DNA of 11,748 bases, taken from NCBI GenBank assembly GCA_947628395.1, contig CANQZP010000042.1, positions 1 to 11,748 on the forward strand. The letters run 5' to 3'. The translations under genes were made by a program, and so were the position numbers. Numbering within the stretch: the first letter of the stretch is position 1; each line of letters opens with the position of its first letter. This stretch comes from an uncultured Clostridia bacterium. GTDB lineage: Bacteria > Bacillota > Clostridia > TANB77 > CAG-508. The notes below the pieces were generated by a model. It saw nothing but the letters and a program-made list of their open reading frames with translations, did no database searches and was not told the origin of the DNA. Shown piece by piece: positions 1 through 5,100 of the stretch.

Positions 1-27
1 AAATAACTCCGTCCCCTCTGTCTGAAT
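1..27. repeat. End of a REP-like repeat, cut by the window edge
   Basis: The first bases contain CCGTCCCCTCTGTCTGAA. This closely matches the right end of the palindromic element at 3535-3567, which reads CCGTCCACCTCTGTCCGAA. It lies just downstream of the rpsR stop codon on that gene's strand. I read it as the terminal part of another copy of the same repeat family; the rest lies outside the window. Similar GACAGAGGGGACGG-type ends are widespread as intergenic repeats in bacteria, but family membership here is inference. Confidence 0.45.
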
Positions 28-36
28 TTTATTCAA

Positions 37-321
37 CTAGTCTTGGGCATAAGGTAAAATTGCAATATGTCTAGCTCTTTTTACAGCTAATGTAATTTCT
101 CTTTGATGTTTTGCACATGCACCCGTAGCTCTTCTAGGTAATATCTTACCTTTTTCATTTATGAATTTTCTTAATTGTTCTGGATTTTTATAATCTAATT
201 CAAAGTTTTTATCACTACATAAAACACATACTTTTTTTCTTATTTTTCTAAACTTTGGATTAAAATCATCATCCATGTTATTATTATTTCTATTTCTTTT
301 ATTTTGTTTTTTATCTGACAT
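37..321 (-). CDS. rpsR: 30S ribosomal protein S18
   Basis: S18 is a small-subunit ribosomal protein that forms a heterodimer with S6 on the platform of the 30S subunit. The 94-residue protein has the family core KILPRRATGACAKHQREI followed by the basic RARHIAILPY tail. Cys32, Cys35, Cys69 and His72 form a CxxC...CxxH set, so this is the zinc-ligand (C+) form. The N-terminus is a low-complexity Asn/Lys/Arg stretch. It is the last gene of rpsF-ssb-rpsR, 33 bases after ssb. The ATG at 321 is preceded by a G-rich stretch (GGGGG, 9-base spacing), an unusual SD. Met16 has no SD, so the upstream start is preferred. The stop codon is TAG. Confidence 0.96.
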   Translation of the reverse strand: MSDKKQNKRNRNNNNMDDDFNPKFRKIRKKVCVLCSDKNFELDYKNPEQLRKFINEKGKILPRRATGACAKHQREITLAVKRARHIAILPYAQD

Positions 322-354
322 CTGTTCTAACCCCCAATCTTTCTAAATTTTATC

Positions 355-771
355 TTAGAAAGGTAAATCATCATCAGAAGAAACTTGAAATTCTTGACTT
401 TCAGAAACTGCTGTTCCAAAAGTATTTTCAAAGCTATCTCCTGCTCCCTCTCTTTTACTATCTGCAAAATAAGCTTCTTCAGCAATTACTTCTGTAACAT
501 AGTGTCTTTGTCCTTGGTCATCATCCCAAGTTCTAGTTTGAATTCTTCCGATTATTCCAACTTGTTGACCTTTTTTGAAATATTTGCTACAGAATTCTCC
601 TGTTTTACTCCATGCTACAATTGGTATGAAATCTGCCTGTCTTTCTTCTCCTTGTCTTGAAAATCTTCTATTTACTGCTAAAGTAAATGAAGCTACTAAT
701 GTATTATTTGTTTGAGTATATCTAGTTTCTGGATCTTTTGTTAATCGTCCCATTAATACAACTTTATTCAT
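355..771 (-). CDS. ssb: Single-stranded DNA-binding protein
   Basis: SSB coats single-stranded DNA during replication, recombination and repair and recruits partner proteins through its acidic C-terminal tip. The 138-residue product starts MNKVVLMGRLTKDPE, the typical OB-fold start, continues through the FTLAVNR and DFIPIVAW segments, and ends in the partner-binding tip DDDLPF. I chose the ATG at 771, not the in-frame GTG at 783. The SD AAAGGTGG lies 8 bases before this ATG, and the GTG falls inside that SD. The gene sits between rpsF and rpsR, the classic order in which ssb is co-transcribed with the S6/S18 pair. Confidence 0.96.
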   Translation of the reverse strand: MNKVVLMGRLTKDPETRYTQTNNTLVASFTLAVNRRFSRQGEERQADFIPIVAWSKTGEFCSKYFKKGQQVGIIGRIQTRTWDDDQGQRHYVTEVIAEEAYFADSKREGAGDSFENTFGTAVSESQEFQVSSDDDLPF

Positions 772-807
772 GTTTATTCCCACCTTTCTTGCTTCAAAAG
801 CTATTTT

Positions 808-1092
808 CTAATTTTCTTTTTTTACAACTATGAATTTAAGAATTCCATCTGTAATTCTATAAATTCTTTCTAATTCAGCAATAAAGTTTGGGTTAGCTTC
901 GAAATTGAATAAATAGTAATAACCTTCAGTTTGTTTTTTTATCTCGTAAGATAATTTTCTTTTTCCCATATCTTCTACTGATTCTACTTTTCCATCACTA
1001 TTAATTAAGTCTGTAAATTTTGTAACTAGTTCTTTAACTCCTTGTTCTTCTAGACTTGGATTAATAATGATTATACTTTCGTATTTGTTCAT
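808..1092 (-). CDS. rpsF: 30S ribosomal protein S6
   Basis: S6 is a 30S platform protein that binds S18. The product is 94 residues, normal for the family. It shows MNKYESIIIINPSLEE at the start, the central DMGKRKLSYEIKKQTEGYYY block and a C-terminal ILKFIVVKKE strand. The start at 1092 has a near-perfect SD (AAAGGAGGT, 7-base spacing). The reading frame is open for 31 more codons upstream, but that stretch holds the promoter and SD and should not be counted as protein. First gene of the rpsF-ssb-rpsR operon. The stop is TAG, 36 bases before the ssb ATG. Confidence 0.96.
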   Translation of the reverse strand: MNKYESIIIINPSLEEQGVKELVTKFTDLINSDGKVESVEDMGKRKLSYEIKKQTEGYYYLFNFEANPNFIAELERIYRITDGILKFIVVKKEN

Positions 1093-1117
1093 TACTTCCA
1101 CCTCCTTTTGGATATAT

Positions 1118-1146
1118 AACCCACTTTTTACATAGTGAGTAAGGTT
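1118..1146 (-). promoter_or_regulatory. Leader hairpin before rpsF
   Basis: In the short mRNA leader of rpsF, AACC...GGTT and CACT...AGTG pair across a five-base bulge, giving a bulged hairpin 26 bases before the start codon. In many bacteria the S6:S18 complex represses its own operon by binding a bulged leader hairpin. The position fits that role, but I do not see the full known consensus, so the autoregulation call is inference. Confidence 0.35.
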
Positions 1147-1156
1147 AACATTTAGT

Positions 1157-1185
1157 ATTTTAGCATAGTTTCCAATTATTTGCAA
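1157..1185 (-). promoter_or_regulatory. Promoter of rpsF-ssb-rpsR
   Basis: On the minus strand, TTGCAA (1180-1185) is followed by exactly 17 bases and TAAAAT (1157-1162). A TG one base before the -10 box gives an extended -10. The expected start point near 1150 gives a leader of about 58 bases. It lies between the structured element at 1220-1444 and rpsF. Confidence 0.75.
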
Positions 1186-1219
1186 GTTTTTTAGCTAAAA
1201 AAATTTGCAATAAAAAAAG

Positions 1220-1444
1220 AATGGTGCCCTAAAATAATAAATTACCACTAAAAAATATAACATAGCGCGAGGGAGAGCTTCTATATTTTTTTATGCGAGC
1301 CGTTCGGGGGGACCGATGAGCGCTGTTACATACGTTAGTATGGTTACAGCGCCATTGGGATAAGGTGAGTAAAAAAAATATAGACTCTCCCGGGAGCGAT
1401 AAATATTTGCTATCTAGATTAATTTATTATTTTAGGACACCATT
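1220..1444. ncRNA. Structured element with terminal inverted repeats, candidate RNA or MITE
   Basis: This gene-free 225-bp block has 25-bp ends (1220-1244 and 1420-1444) that are inverted copies with one mismatch; that mismatch becomes a G-U pair in a minus-strand transcript. Inside, ATAGC (1262-1266) pairs with GCTAT (1410-1414), and 1271-1292 pairs with 1371-1391 (GGGAGAG.../...CTCTCCC). GCGCTGT (1320-1326) pairs with ACAGCGC (1346-1352), capping CATAC-GTTA-GTATG. The unpaired parts include GCGCGAGGGA and GGGGACCGATGAG, blocks that recur at 11690-11748. On the minus strand the outer stem is followed by CTTTTTTTA, so it could also end the cyclophilin transcript. Its coding strand, if any, and its family are unknown to me. 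Confidence 0.6.
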
Positions 1445-1450
1445 TTATTT

Positions 1451-2287
1451 TTAATATTCAGTTACTTCTATACTATCAATTATTACATCTGTTAAAGGCT
1501 TGTCTTTTGCATCTGTATCAACTTTAGCTATTTTATCAACAATATCCATCCCCTCAATTACTTGACCAAATACAGTATATTGCATATATAGACTTAAATA
1601 TCCACCATATTTTTTATATTGCTCTAGCAATTCATCATCATATCCAGAACCCTTTACATATTGACTCATTTGCTCTGAATAATTTGCTTGTGTTATAAAA
1701 AATTGACTTCCTATACTATTGGGTAAACTTGACATTGCCATACATAAAGAACCACGATATGGTACTAAAGACTTATCTAGCTCTACTCCAAAGCCATCTC
1801 CCCAAATACTCTCTCCTCCTGTACCGTCTCCAGCAGGATCTCCACCTTGAATCATAAATTCATCAATAACTCTGTGGAAAGTAAGTCCATTGTAATATCC
1901 TTCTTTTGCATGTGTTAAAAAGTTTTCTACAGCTTTTGGTGCTACATCTTCAAAAAATTTGAATTTAACATCACCATAATCTTTTATATGCATAATAGCT
2001 ATAGTTTCACCTTTTTCAGGCATTGCCATTTGCTTTTCAGCTGCTTCTTTATAAGAAAACTCTCCTGTAGTTTCTTCTTTTTCTGTAGTATTTTCTGTTT
2101 CATTTGTAGTATTGTCTTCTGTTTCTTCCTCATCTTCTTTGATTTTGCTTGTTTCTTTTTTGCTCTTATTATCATTTGATGATTTACTCTCTTCTTCTTT
2201 ATTTCCCATAAAAATTACAGCTACAATTGCTACTATAGCAATGATTGCAACTATTGCTATTATAATATAAGTTGACTTATTTTTCAC
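1451..2287 (-). CDS. Membrane-anchored cyclophilin-type peptidyl-prolyl isomerase
   Basis: This enzyme would catalyse cis-trans isomerisation of prolyl peptide bonds and assist protein folding outside the cell membrane. Residues 7-27 form one hydrophobic helix with no clear lipobox or signal-peptidase site, so it is probably an uncleaved anchor. Residues 30-78 are an acidic, Ser/Thr/Asn-rich linker, and about 93-278 form the cyclophilin domain. Active-site segments are FHRVIDEFMIQGGDP (137-151, with Arg139, Phe144 and Gln147), GSQFFIT (193-199) and YTVFGQV. The segment where many cyclophilins carry the drug-binding Trp has Tyr/Leu instead, so cyclosporin sensitivity is doubtful. The start is a GTG with SD AAAGGAG ten bases away. 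It has its own promoter at 2322-2350. Confidence 0.9.
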   Translation of the reverse strand: MKNKSTYIIIAIVAIIAIVAIVAVIFMGNKEEESKSSNDNKSKKETSKIKEDEEETEDNTTNETENTTEKEETTGEFSYKEAAEKQMAMPEKGETIAIMHIKDYGDVKFKFFEDVAPKAVENFLTHAKEGYYNGLTFHRVIDEFMIQGGDPAGDGTGGESIWGDGFGVELDKSLVPYRGSLCMAMSSLPNSIGSQFFITQANYSEQMSQYVKGSGYDDELLEQYKKYGGYLSLYMQYTVFGQVIEGMDIVDKIAKVDTDAKDKPLTDVIIDSIEVTEY

Positions 2288-2321
2288 TTTTTACAGTCTC
2301 CTTTCCTTTGTATTTTCTATA

Positions 2322-2350
2322 ATAATATCCCTTTAAATTTTTAATGTCAA
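2322..2350 (-). promoter_or_regulatory. Promoter of the cyclophilin gene
   Basis: On the minus strand TTGACA (2345-2350), 17 bases, TATTAT (2322-2327). The start point near 2315 gives a leader of about 28 bases before the GTG start. It diverges from the rplU promoter about 70 bases away. Confidence 0.75.
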
Positions 2351-2422
2351 CATTTTTAATTATATATTTTCTCTATGTTAGTTTGAAAGAATTTTTTATC
2401 TTAAAATTTTTCACTATATTAT

Positions 2423-2451
2423 TTGACAAATCCTGTATTCTGTGTTAAAAT
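2423..2451 (+). promoter_or_regulatory. Promoter of rplU-rpmA
   Basis: TTGACA (2423-2428), 17 bases, TAAAAT (2446-2451), with TG in the extended -10 position (2443-2444). Transcription should start near 2458, leaving a leader of about 95 bases before rplU. Confidence 0.8.
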
Positions 2452-2458
2452 ATGTAAC

Positions 2459-2552
2459 TGTAATCCGCTTAATTAAGGTTCATAAAGGGCAATTTAGTTT
2501 GTCTACCTAAAATAAGGATTAGCGAGTATACAAAAAAGGGAGGTGTACTTAA
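2459..2552 (+). promoter_or_regulatory. 5' leader of rplU, possible L21-type regulatory leader
   Basis: TAATCC (2461-2466) can pair with GGATTA (2516-2521), enclosing AGGT...ACCT and further short pairings. It ends just before the SD GGGAGGTG. Many Firmicutes carry a structured leader in front of rplU that is thought to sense free L21. The position and closing stem fit, but I cannot confirm the conserved family motif by eye. Confidence 0.4.
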
Positions 2553-2903
2553 ATGTACGCAATTATTGAAACATGTGGAAAACAGTACAAAGTAACAGAA
2601 GGAGATGTTGTATTTTTTGAAAAATTAGATACTGAAGAAGGTAAAAAAGTTACTTTCGATAAAGTAGTTTTATTTTCTGATGACAAAAAAGTACAAGTTG
2701 GAAATCCTTATGTTAAAGGTATTAGCGTAGAGGGAAAAGTAGTTTCTCATGGAAAAGGTAAAAAAATAATTGTTTTCAAGTATAAGCCTAAAAAGAATTA
2801 TAGAAGAAAACAAGGTCATAGACAACCTTACACAAAAGTAGAAATTACTTCAATAAAATCTTCTGCTACAACAAAAGCAGCTTCAGCTAAAGTAGCAGAA
2901 TAA
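2553..2903 (+). CDS. rplU: 50S ribosomal protein L21
   Basis: L21 binds 23S rRNA in the large subunit. The 116-residue product starts MYAIIETCGKQYKVTEGD, the hallmark N-terminus, and contains the basic FKYKPKKNYRRKQGHRQ block that contacts rRNA, then YTKVEI. The family is usually about 100-105 residues. The extra C-terminal residues here (KSSATTKAASAKVAE) are Ala/Lys-rich and probably flexible. The SD GGGAGGTG lies 7 bases before the ATG. First gene of the rplU-rpmA pair. Confidence 0.97.
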   Translation: MYAIIETCGKQYKVTEGDVVFFEKLDTEEGKKVTFDKVVLFSDDKKVQVGNPYVKGISVEGKVVSHGKGKKIIVFKYKPKKNYRRKQGHRQPYTKVEITSIKSSATTKAASAKVAE

Positions 2904-2951
2904 TTTGAAATTAATTTCTAAATTTATTTATAGTGAAGGGAGTGAAATTTT

Positions 2952-3212
2952 ATGGCACATAAAAAAGGTCAAGGTAGTGTTAAGAACGGTAGAGATAGTG
3001 AATCAAAACGTTTAGGTGTAAAAAGAGCTGATGGTCAATTCGTTTTATCTGGAAATATATTAGTAAGACAAAGAGGAACAAAAATACATCCAGGTAACAA
3101 TGTTGGAATTGGTAGTGATGACACTTTATTTGCTTTATCTGATGGTATCGTAAAATTTGAGAGAAAAGGTAAAGATAAGAAACAAGTTAGTGTATATCCA
3201 GTTGCTCAATAA
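2952..3212 (+). CDS. rpmA: 50S ribosomal protein L27, without N-terminal pre-sequence
   Basis: L27 reaches into the peptidyl-transferase centre with its N-terminal tail. The 86-residue product begins MAHKKGQGSVKNGRDSESKR and carries the family segments GVKRADGQFV, GNILVRQRGTKIHPGNNVG and DDTLFALSDG. Most Firmicutes make L27 with a short pre-sequence ending near FFASKKG, which the protease Prp removes. Here the protein starts directly at the AHKKG form and no prp gene lies between rplU and rpmA, where it usually sits. The gap after rplU is only 48 bases. SD AGGGAG is 9 bases before the ATG. Confidence 0.97.
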   Translation: MAHKKGQGSVKNGRDSESKRLGVKRADGQFVLSGNILVRQRGTKIHPGNNVGIGSDDTLFALSDGIVKFERKGKDKKQVSVYPVAQ

Positions 3213-3232
3213 TAATTTTAAATATATATATT

Positions 3233-3267
3233 AAAGATGCTTTTATTTAAAGCATCTTTATTTTTTT
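3233..3267 (+). terminator. Intrinsic terminator of rplU-rpmA
   Basis: Perfect 11-bp stem AAAGATGCTTT (3233-3243) and AAAGCATCTTT (3249-3259), a 5-base loop, then a T-rich run ending in TTTTTTT at 3261-3267. It lies 20 bases after the rpmA stop. Confidence 0.92.
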
Positions 3268-3564
3268 CAGACATGGGACGTCAATGTCTATTTATACTCC
3301 AAAAAAAGCAAGTATAATAATTGATTTTTTATAGCTTTGCTGTCGCAACTTTCAGATTAAAATGTATTTCGTAGGGGCGATTATCAATCGCCCGGTCTTC
3401 GAAGAAAATGCGAAATACAAAAATATCTGTAAGTTGCTTCAATCGCTACTTTACTTCGCTCGTTTGGTCGCTGCGCAGCTATTTAAAAATCAATTATTAT
3501 ACTGCTTTAATGAGTGATAAAATTTTTCTTAACTTAAATAGACATTGCCGTCCACCTCTGTCCG
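3268..3564. repeat. Nested palindromic element (MITE/REP-like)
   Basis: Three pairs of imperfect inverted repeats lie inside one another in this gene-free 297-bp stretch. The outermost pair is 3268-3294 with 3535-3564, sharing TCAATGTCTATTTA and its complement with one mismatch. The middle pair is 3308-3336 with 3477-3505, sharing AGTATAATAATTGATTTTT. The inner pair is 3345-3371 with 3411-3437, sharing the GCAACT, CAGAT and GTATTTCG blocks. The apex is a GTAGGGGC hairpin. The asymmetric part (about 3438-3476) is locally GC-richer. No ORF of note was found. It looks like successive insertions into one another, or one large cruciform or hairpin RNA. It lies between the rpmA terminator and the tRNA-Met terminator, where insertion would do no harm. 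Confidence 0.7.
3371..3394. repeat. GTAGGGGC hairpin repeat, copy 1
   Basis: GGGCGATT (3375-3382) pairs perfectly with AATCGCCC (3386-3393) around a 3-base loop, preceded by GTAG. It is the apex of the nested palindromes at 3268-3564 and belongs with the two GTAGGGGC copies near 11447 and 11574. Confidence 0.65.
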
Positions 3565-3603
3565 AAAAAACTCAATAATCTTTCTAATTTAGTAAAAGGG
3601 CAG

Positions 3604-3641
3604 AAAAAAACCAGTATTAATACTACGATACTGGTTTTTTT
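3604..3641 (-). terminator. Terminator of the tRNA-Met / rpoD transcript
   Basis: Perfect 14-bp inverted repeat, AAAAAAACCAGTAT (3604-3617) and its complement (3628-3641), around a 10-base loop. On the minus strand the stem ends in seven Ts, 18 bases past the tRNA 3' end. The symmetric A/T runs mean it could work in both directions. Confidence 0.88.
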
Positions 3642-3658
3642 CCGTTTCAACTTTTATC

Positions 3659-3735
3659 TGGTAGCGAGGATGTGATTCGAACACATGACCCTTCGGGTAT
3701 GAACCGAATGCTCTAGCCAACTGAGCTACCTCGCC
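3659..3735 (-). tRNA. tRNA-Met (CAU), elongator type
   Basis: A 77-base cloverleaf is complete. The acceptor stem GGCGAGG pairs with CCTCGCT (a G-U at the first pair). The D arm is GCTC...GAGC, the anticodon stem TTCGG/CCGAA holds loop TTCATAC with anticodon CAT, and the T arm is ATGTG-TTCGAAT-CACAT. The CCA tail is encoded. The anticodon stem lacks the three G-C pairs of an initiator tRNA, and the loop is not the CTCATAA of the lysidine-modified tRNA-Ile, so elongator Met is the best call. It has its own promoter and terminator. Confidence 0.95.
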
Positions 3736-3744
3736 ATAGCTAAT

Positions 3745-3773
3745 ATTATAAATGTTATTGGCTGAATTGTCAA
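3745..3773 (-). promoter_or_regulatory. Consensus promoter of tRNA-Met
   Basis: On the minus strand TTGACA (3768-3773), 17 bases, TATAAT (3745-3750): both boxes match the sigma-A consensus fully. Transcription would begin within a few bases of the tRNA 5' end. The -35 box contains the TGA stop codon of the small ORF at 3770-3940. Confidence 0.9.
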
Positions 3774-3940
3774 CTATTTTTTTCTTCTTTTTCTTTTTTT
3801 TCATGAGGTATTACTATATTTTCCTTATTTGGTTTTTTATTATTCCTAATAGTATTAATATGGTCTTCTACTGGTGAAATATCTAAATTTCCATTTCCAG
3901 GAACAATTTCAATCTCTCTTTTTCCAGACTTATTCTCCAT
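3770..3940 (-). CDS. Unrecognised 56-residue protein downstream of rpoD
   Basis: I do not recognise this protein. It begins MENKSGKREIEIVPGNGNLD, continues ISPVEDHINTIRNNKKPNKE and ends NIVIPHEKKEKEEKNS. There are no Cys residues and no membrane segment. The first 30 residues look ordered (a short beta segment EIEIVPGNGNLDIS, then a PVEDHINTI helix), while the tail is a Lys/Glu-rich charged stretch. The case for a real gene is its start: SD AGGAGGT lies 7 bases before the ATG and overlaps the end of rpoD (stop at 3953-3955), with only 12 bases between stop and start, so it is probably translationally coupled to rpoD. Its size puts it below common gene-calling cut-offs. A link to sigma-factor function is only a guess from position. 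Confidence 0.72.
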   Translation of the reverse strand: MENKSGKREIEIVPGNGNLDISPVEDHINTIRNNKKPNKENIVIPHEKKEKEEKNS

Positions 3941-3952
3941 ACCAACTACCTC

Positions 3953-5092
3953 CTAACTCATATAATCTTTTAATCTCTTGCTTCTACTAGGATGTCTCAA
4001 TTTTCTAAGTGCTTTAGCTTCTATTTGTCTAATTCTTTCACGAGTTACTTTAAACTCTCTTCCTACTTCTTCTAGAGTTCTAGCTTTTCCATCTTCTAGT
4101 CCAAATCTTAATTTTAATACTTTAGCTTCTCTAGGAGTTAAAGTTTGCATTACTTCTTCTAATTGTTCTTTTAATAAAGTATATGCAGCTGAATCTTGTG
4201 GAGCTGGTGATTCATCATCAGGTATAAAATCACCTAAATGGCTATCATCTTCTTCTCCAATAGGAGTCTCTAAAGATACTGGATCTTGAGCTATTTTTTG
4301 AATTTCCATTACTTTTTCTACAGGAATTTCTAATTCCTTAGCAATTTCTTCAGCCGTTGGCTCTCTTCCTAATTGTTGAAGCAAGTGTCTTGAAGTTCTT
4401 ATAAGTTTATTGATTGTTTCTACCATGTGAACAGGAATTCTAATAGTTCTAGCTTGGTCAGCTATTGCTCTTGTTATAGCTTGTCTTATCCACCAAGTAG
4501 CATAAGTACTAAATTTATATCCTTTTGAATAATCAAATTTTTCAACTGCTTTAATTAGCCCCATATTTCCTTCTTGGATCAAGTCTAAAAACAGCATTCC
4601 TCTTCCTACATATTTTTTAGCTATACTTACAACAAGTCTTAAATTCGATTCTGCTAACTTTTGTTTAGCTTCTTCATCATTTTCTAATACTTTTTTAGCA
4701 TACTCTAATTCTTCTTCAAAACTTAATAAAGGAATTTTTCCTATTTCTCTTAAATACATTCTAACAGGATCATCAATACTCACATTGTCCATGTTTGTTA
4801 TATTGTTTAATTCCTCAAGTTTGATTTCTTCAACTTCTTCTAAGTCTTCTAACTCTGGCTCATCATCTTCTCCATCTTCGTCTTCATCTCTTAGAATATC
4901 TATACCTAGTTCTTCTAATCTTTCAAATACTTTATCAATTTTCTCAGTAGATATATCTCCTAATTTTATAGCTAATTCGCCATAAGTTATTTGTCCTCTT
5001 TCTTTTGAAAGTTGTACTATTTCTTTTACTTTACTTTCTACTATATCTTGCCCTTCAGCATCTTTTTTCTGCTTATCTAATTCTTTATCCAT
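3953..5092 (-). CDS. rpoD: Primary RNA polymerase sigma factor SigA/RpoD
   Basis: This is the housekeeping sigma-70 factor that directs RNA polymerase to TTGACA/TATAAT promoters. Its 379 residues match the compact Gram-positive SigA type. Region 1.1 is at about 15-65, followed by an acidic linker (68-93). Region 1.2 is 107-140 (DDPVRMYLREIG), and region 2 is 150-221, including DLIQEGNMGLIKAVEKFDY and the -10-reading YKFSTYATWWIRQAITRAI. Region 3 follows at about 222-300, and region 4 ends with the -35-reading helix TRERIRQIEAKALRKLRHPS. The ATG at 5092 has SD AGGAGG overlapping the dnaG stop codon, 8 bases away, so it is coupled to dnaG. The promoters seen in this window agree with its recognition regions. 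Confidence 0.98.
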   Translation of the reverse strand: MDKELDKQKKDAEGQDIVESKVKEIVQLSKERGQITYGELAIKLGDISTEKIDKVFERLEELGIDILRDEDEDGEDDEPELEDLEEVEEIKLEELNNITNMDNVSIDDPVRMYLREIGKIPLLSFEEELEYAKKVLENDEEAKQKLAESNLRLVVSIAKKYVGRGMLFLDLIQEGNMGLIKAVEKFDYSKGYKFSTYATWWIRQAITRAIADQARTIRIPVHMVETINKLIRTSRHLLQQLGREPTAEEIAKELEIPVEKVMEIQKIAQDPVSLETPIGEEDDSHLGDFIPDDESPAPQDSAAYTLLKEQLEEVMQTLTPREAKVLKLRFGLEDGKARTLEEVGREFKVTRERIRQIEAKALRKLRHPSRSKRLKDYMS

Positions 5093-5100
5093 ATTTCCTC

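Noticed and set aside
772..783. GTG at 783 as the ssb start
   Set aside because: It lies inside the SD used by the ATG at 771, which matches the universal MNKVVL start of SSB.
1093..1185. 31-residue N-terminal extension of S6
   Set aside because: The stretch contains the promoter, leader hairpin and SD of rpsF, and S6 proteins start at MNKYE.
1307..1322. GGGGACCGATGAG recalls the GGGAC...GATGA segment of SAM-I riboswitches
   Set aside because: The other SAM-I core elements and the kink-turn are missing, and neither locus precedes a methionine or cysteine gene.
1311..1352. CCGATGAG followed by a stem resembles part of a hammerhead ribozyme core
   Set aside because: The core needs CUGAUGA and a GAA box after the stem. 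Here the U is C, and the stem is followed by CATTGGG, so the catalytic core is not formed.
3268..3564. CRISPR array
   Set aside because: The repeats are inverted and nested, not direct with regular spacers, and no cas genes are present.
3589..3804. 71-codon minus-strand ORF over the tRNA-Met
   Set aside because: It runs through the tRNA and its terminator and has no independent coding support; the tRNA explains the interval.
3978..4289. Plus-strand ORFs opposite rpoD, dnaG, the ATPase, the nuclease and the prepilin-like gene
   Set aside because: They are shadows of well-supported minus-strand genes, rich in Ser, Leu and Phe from antisense AT-rich codons, with no SD or family features.
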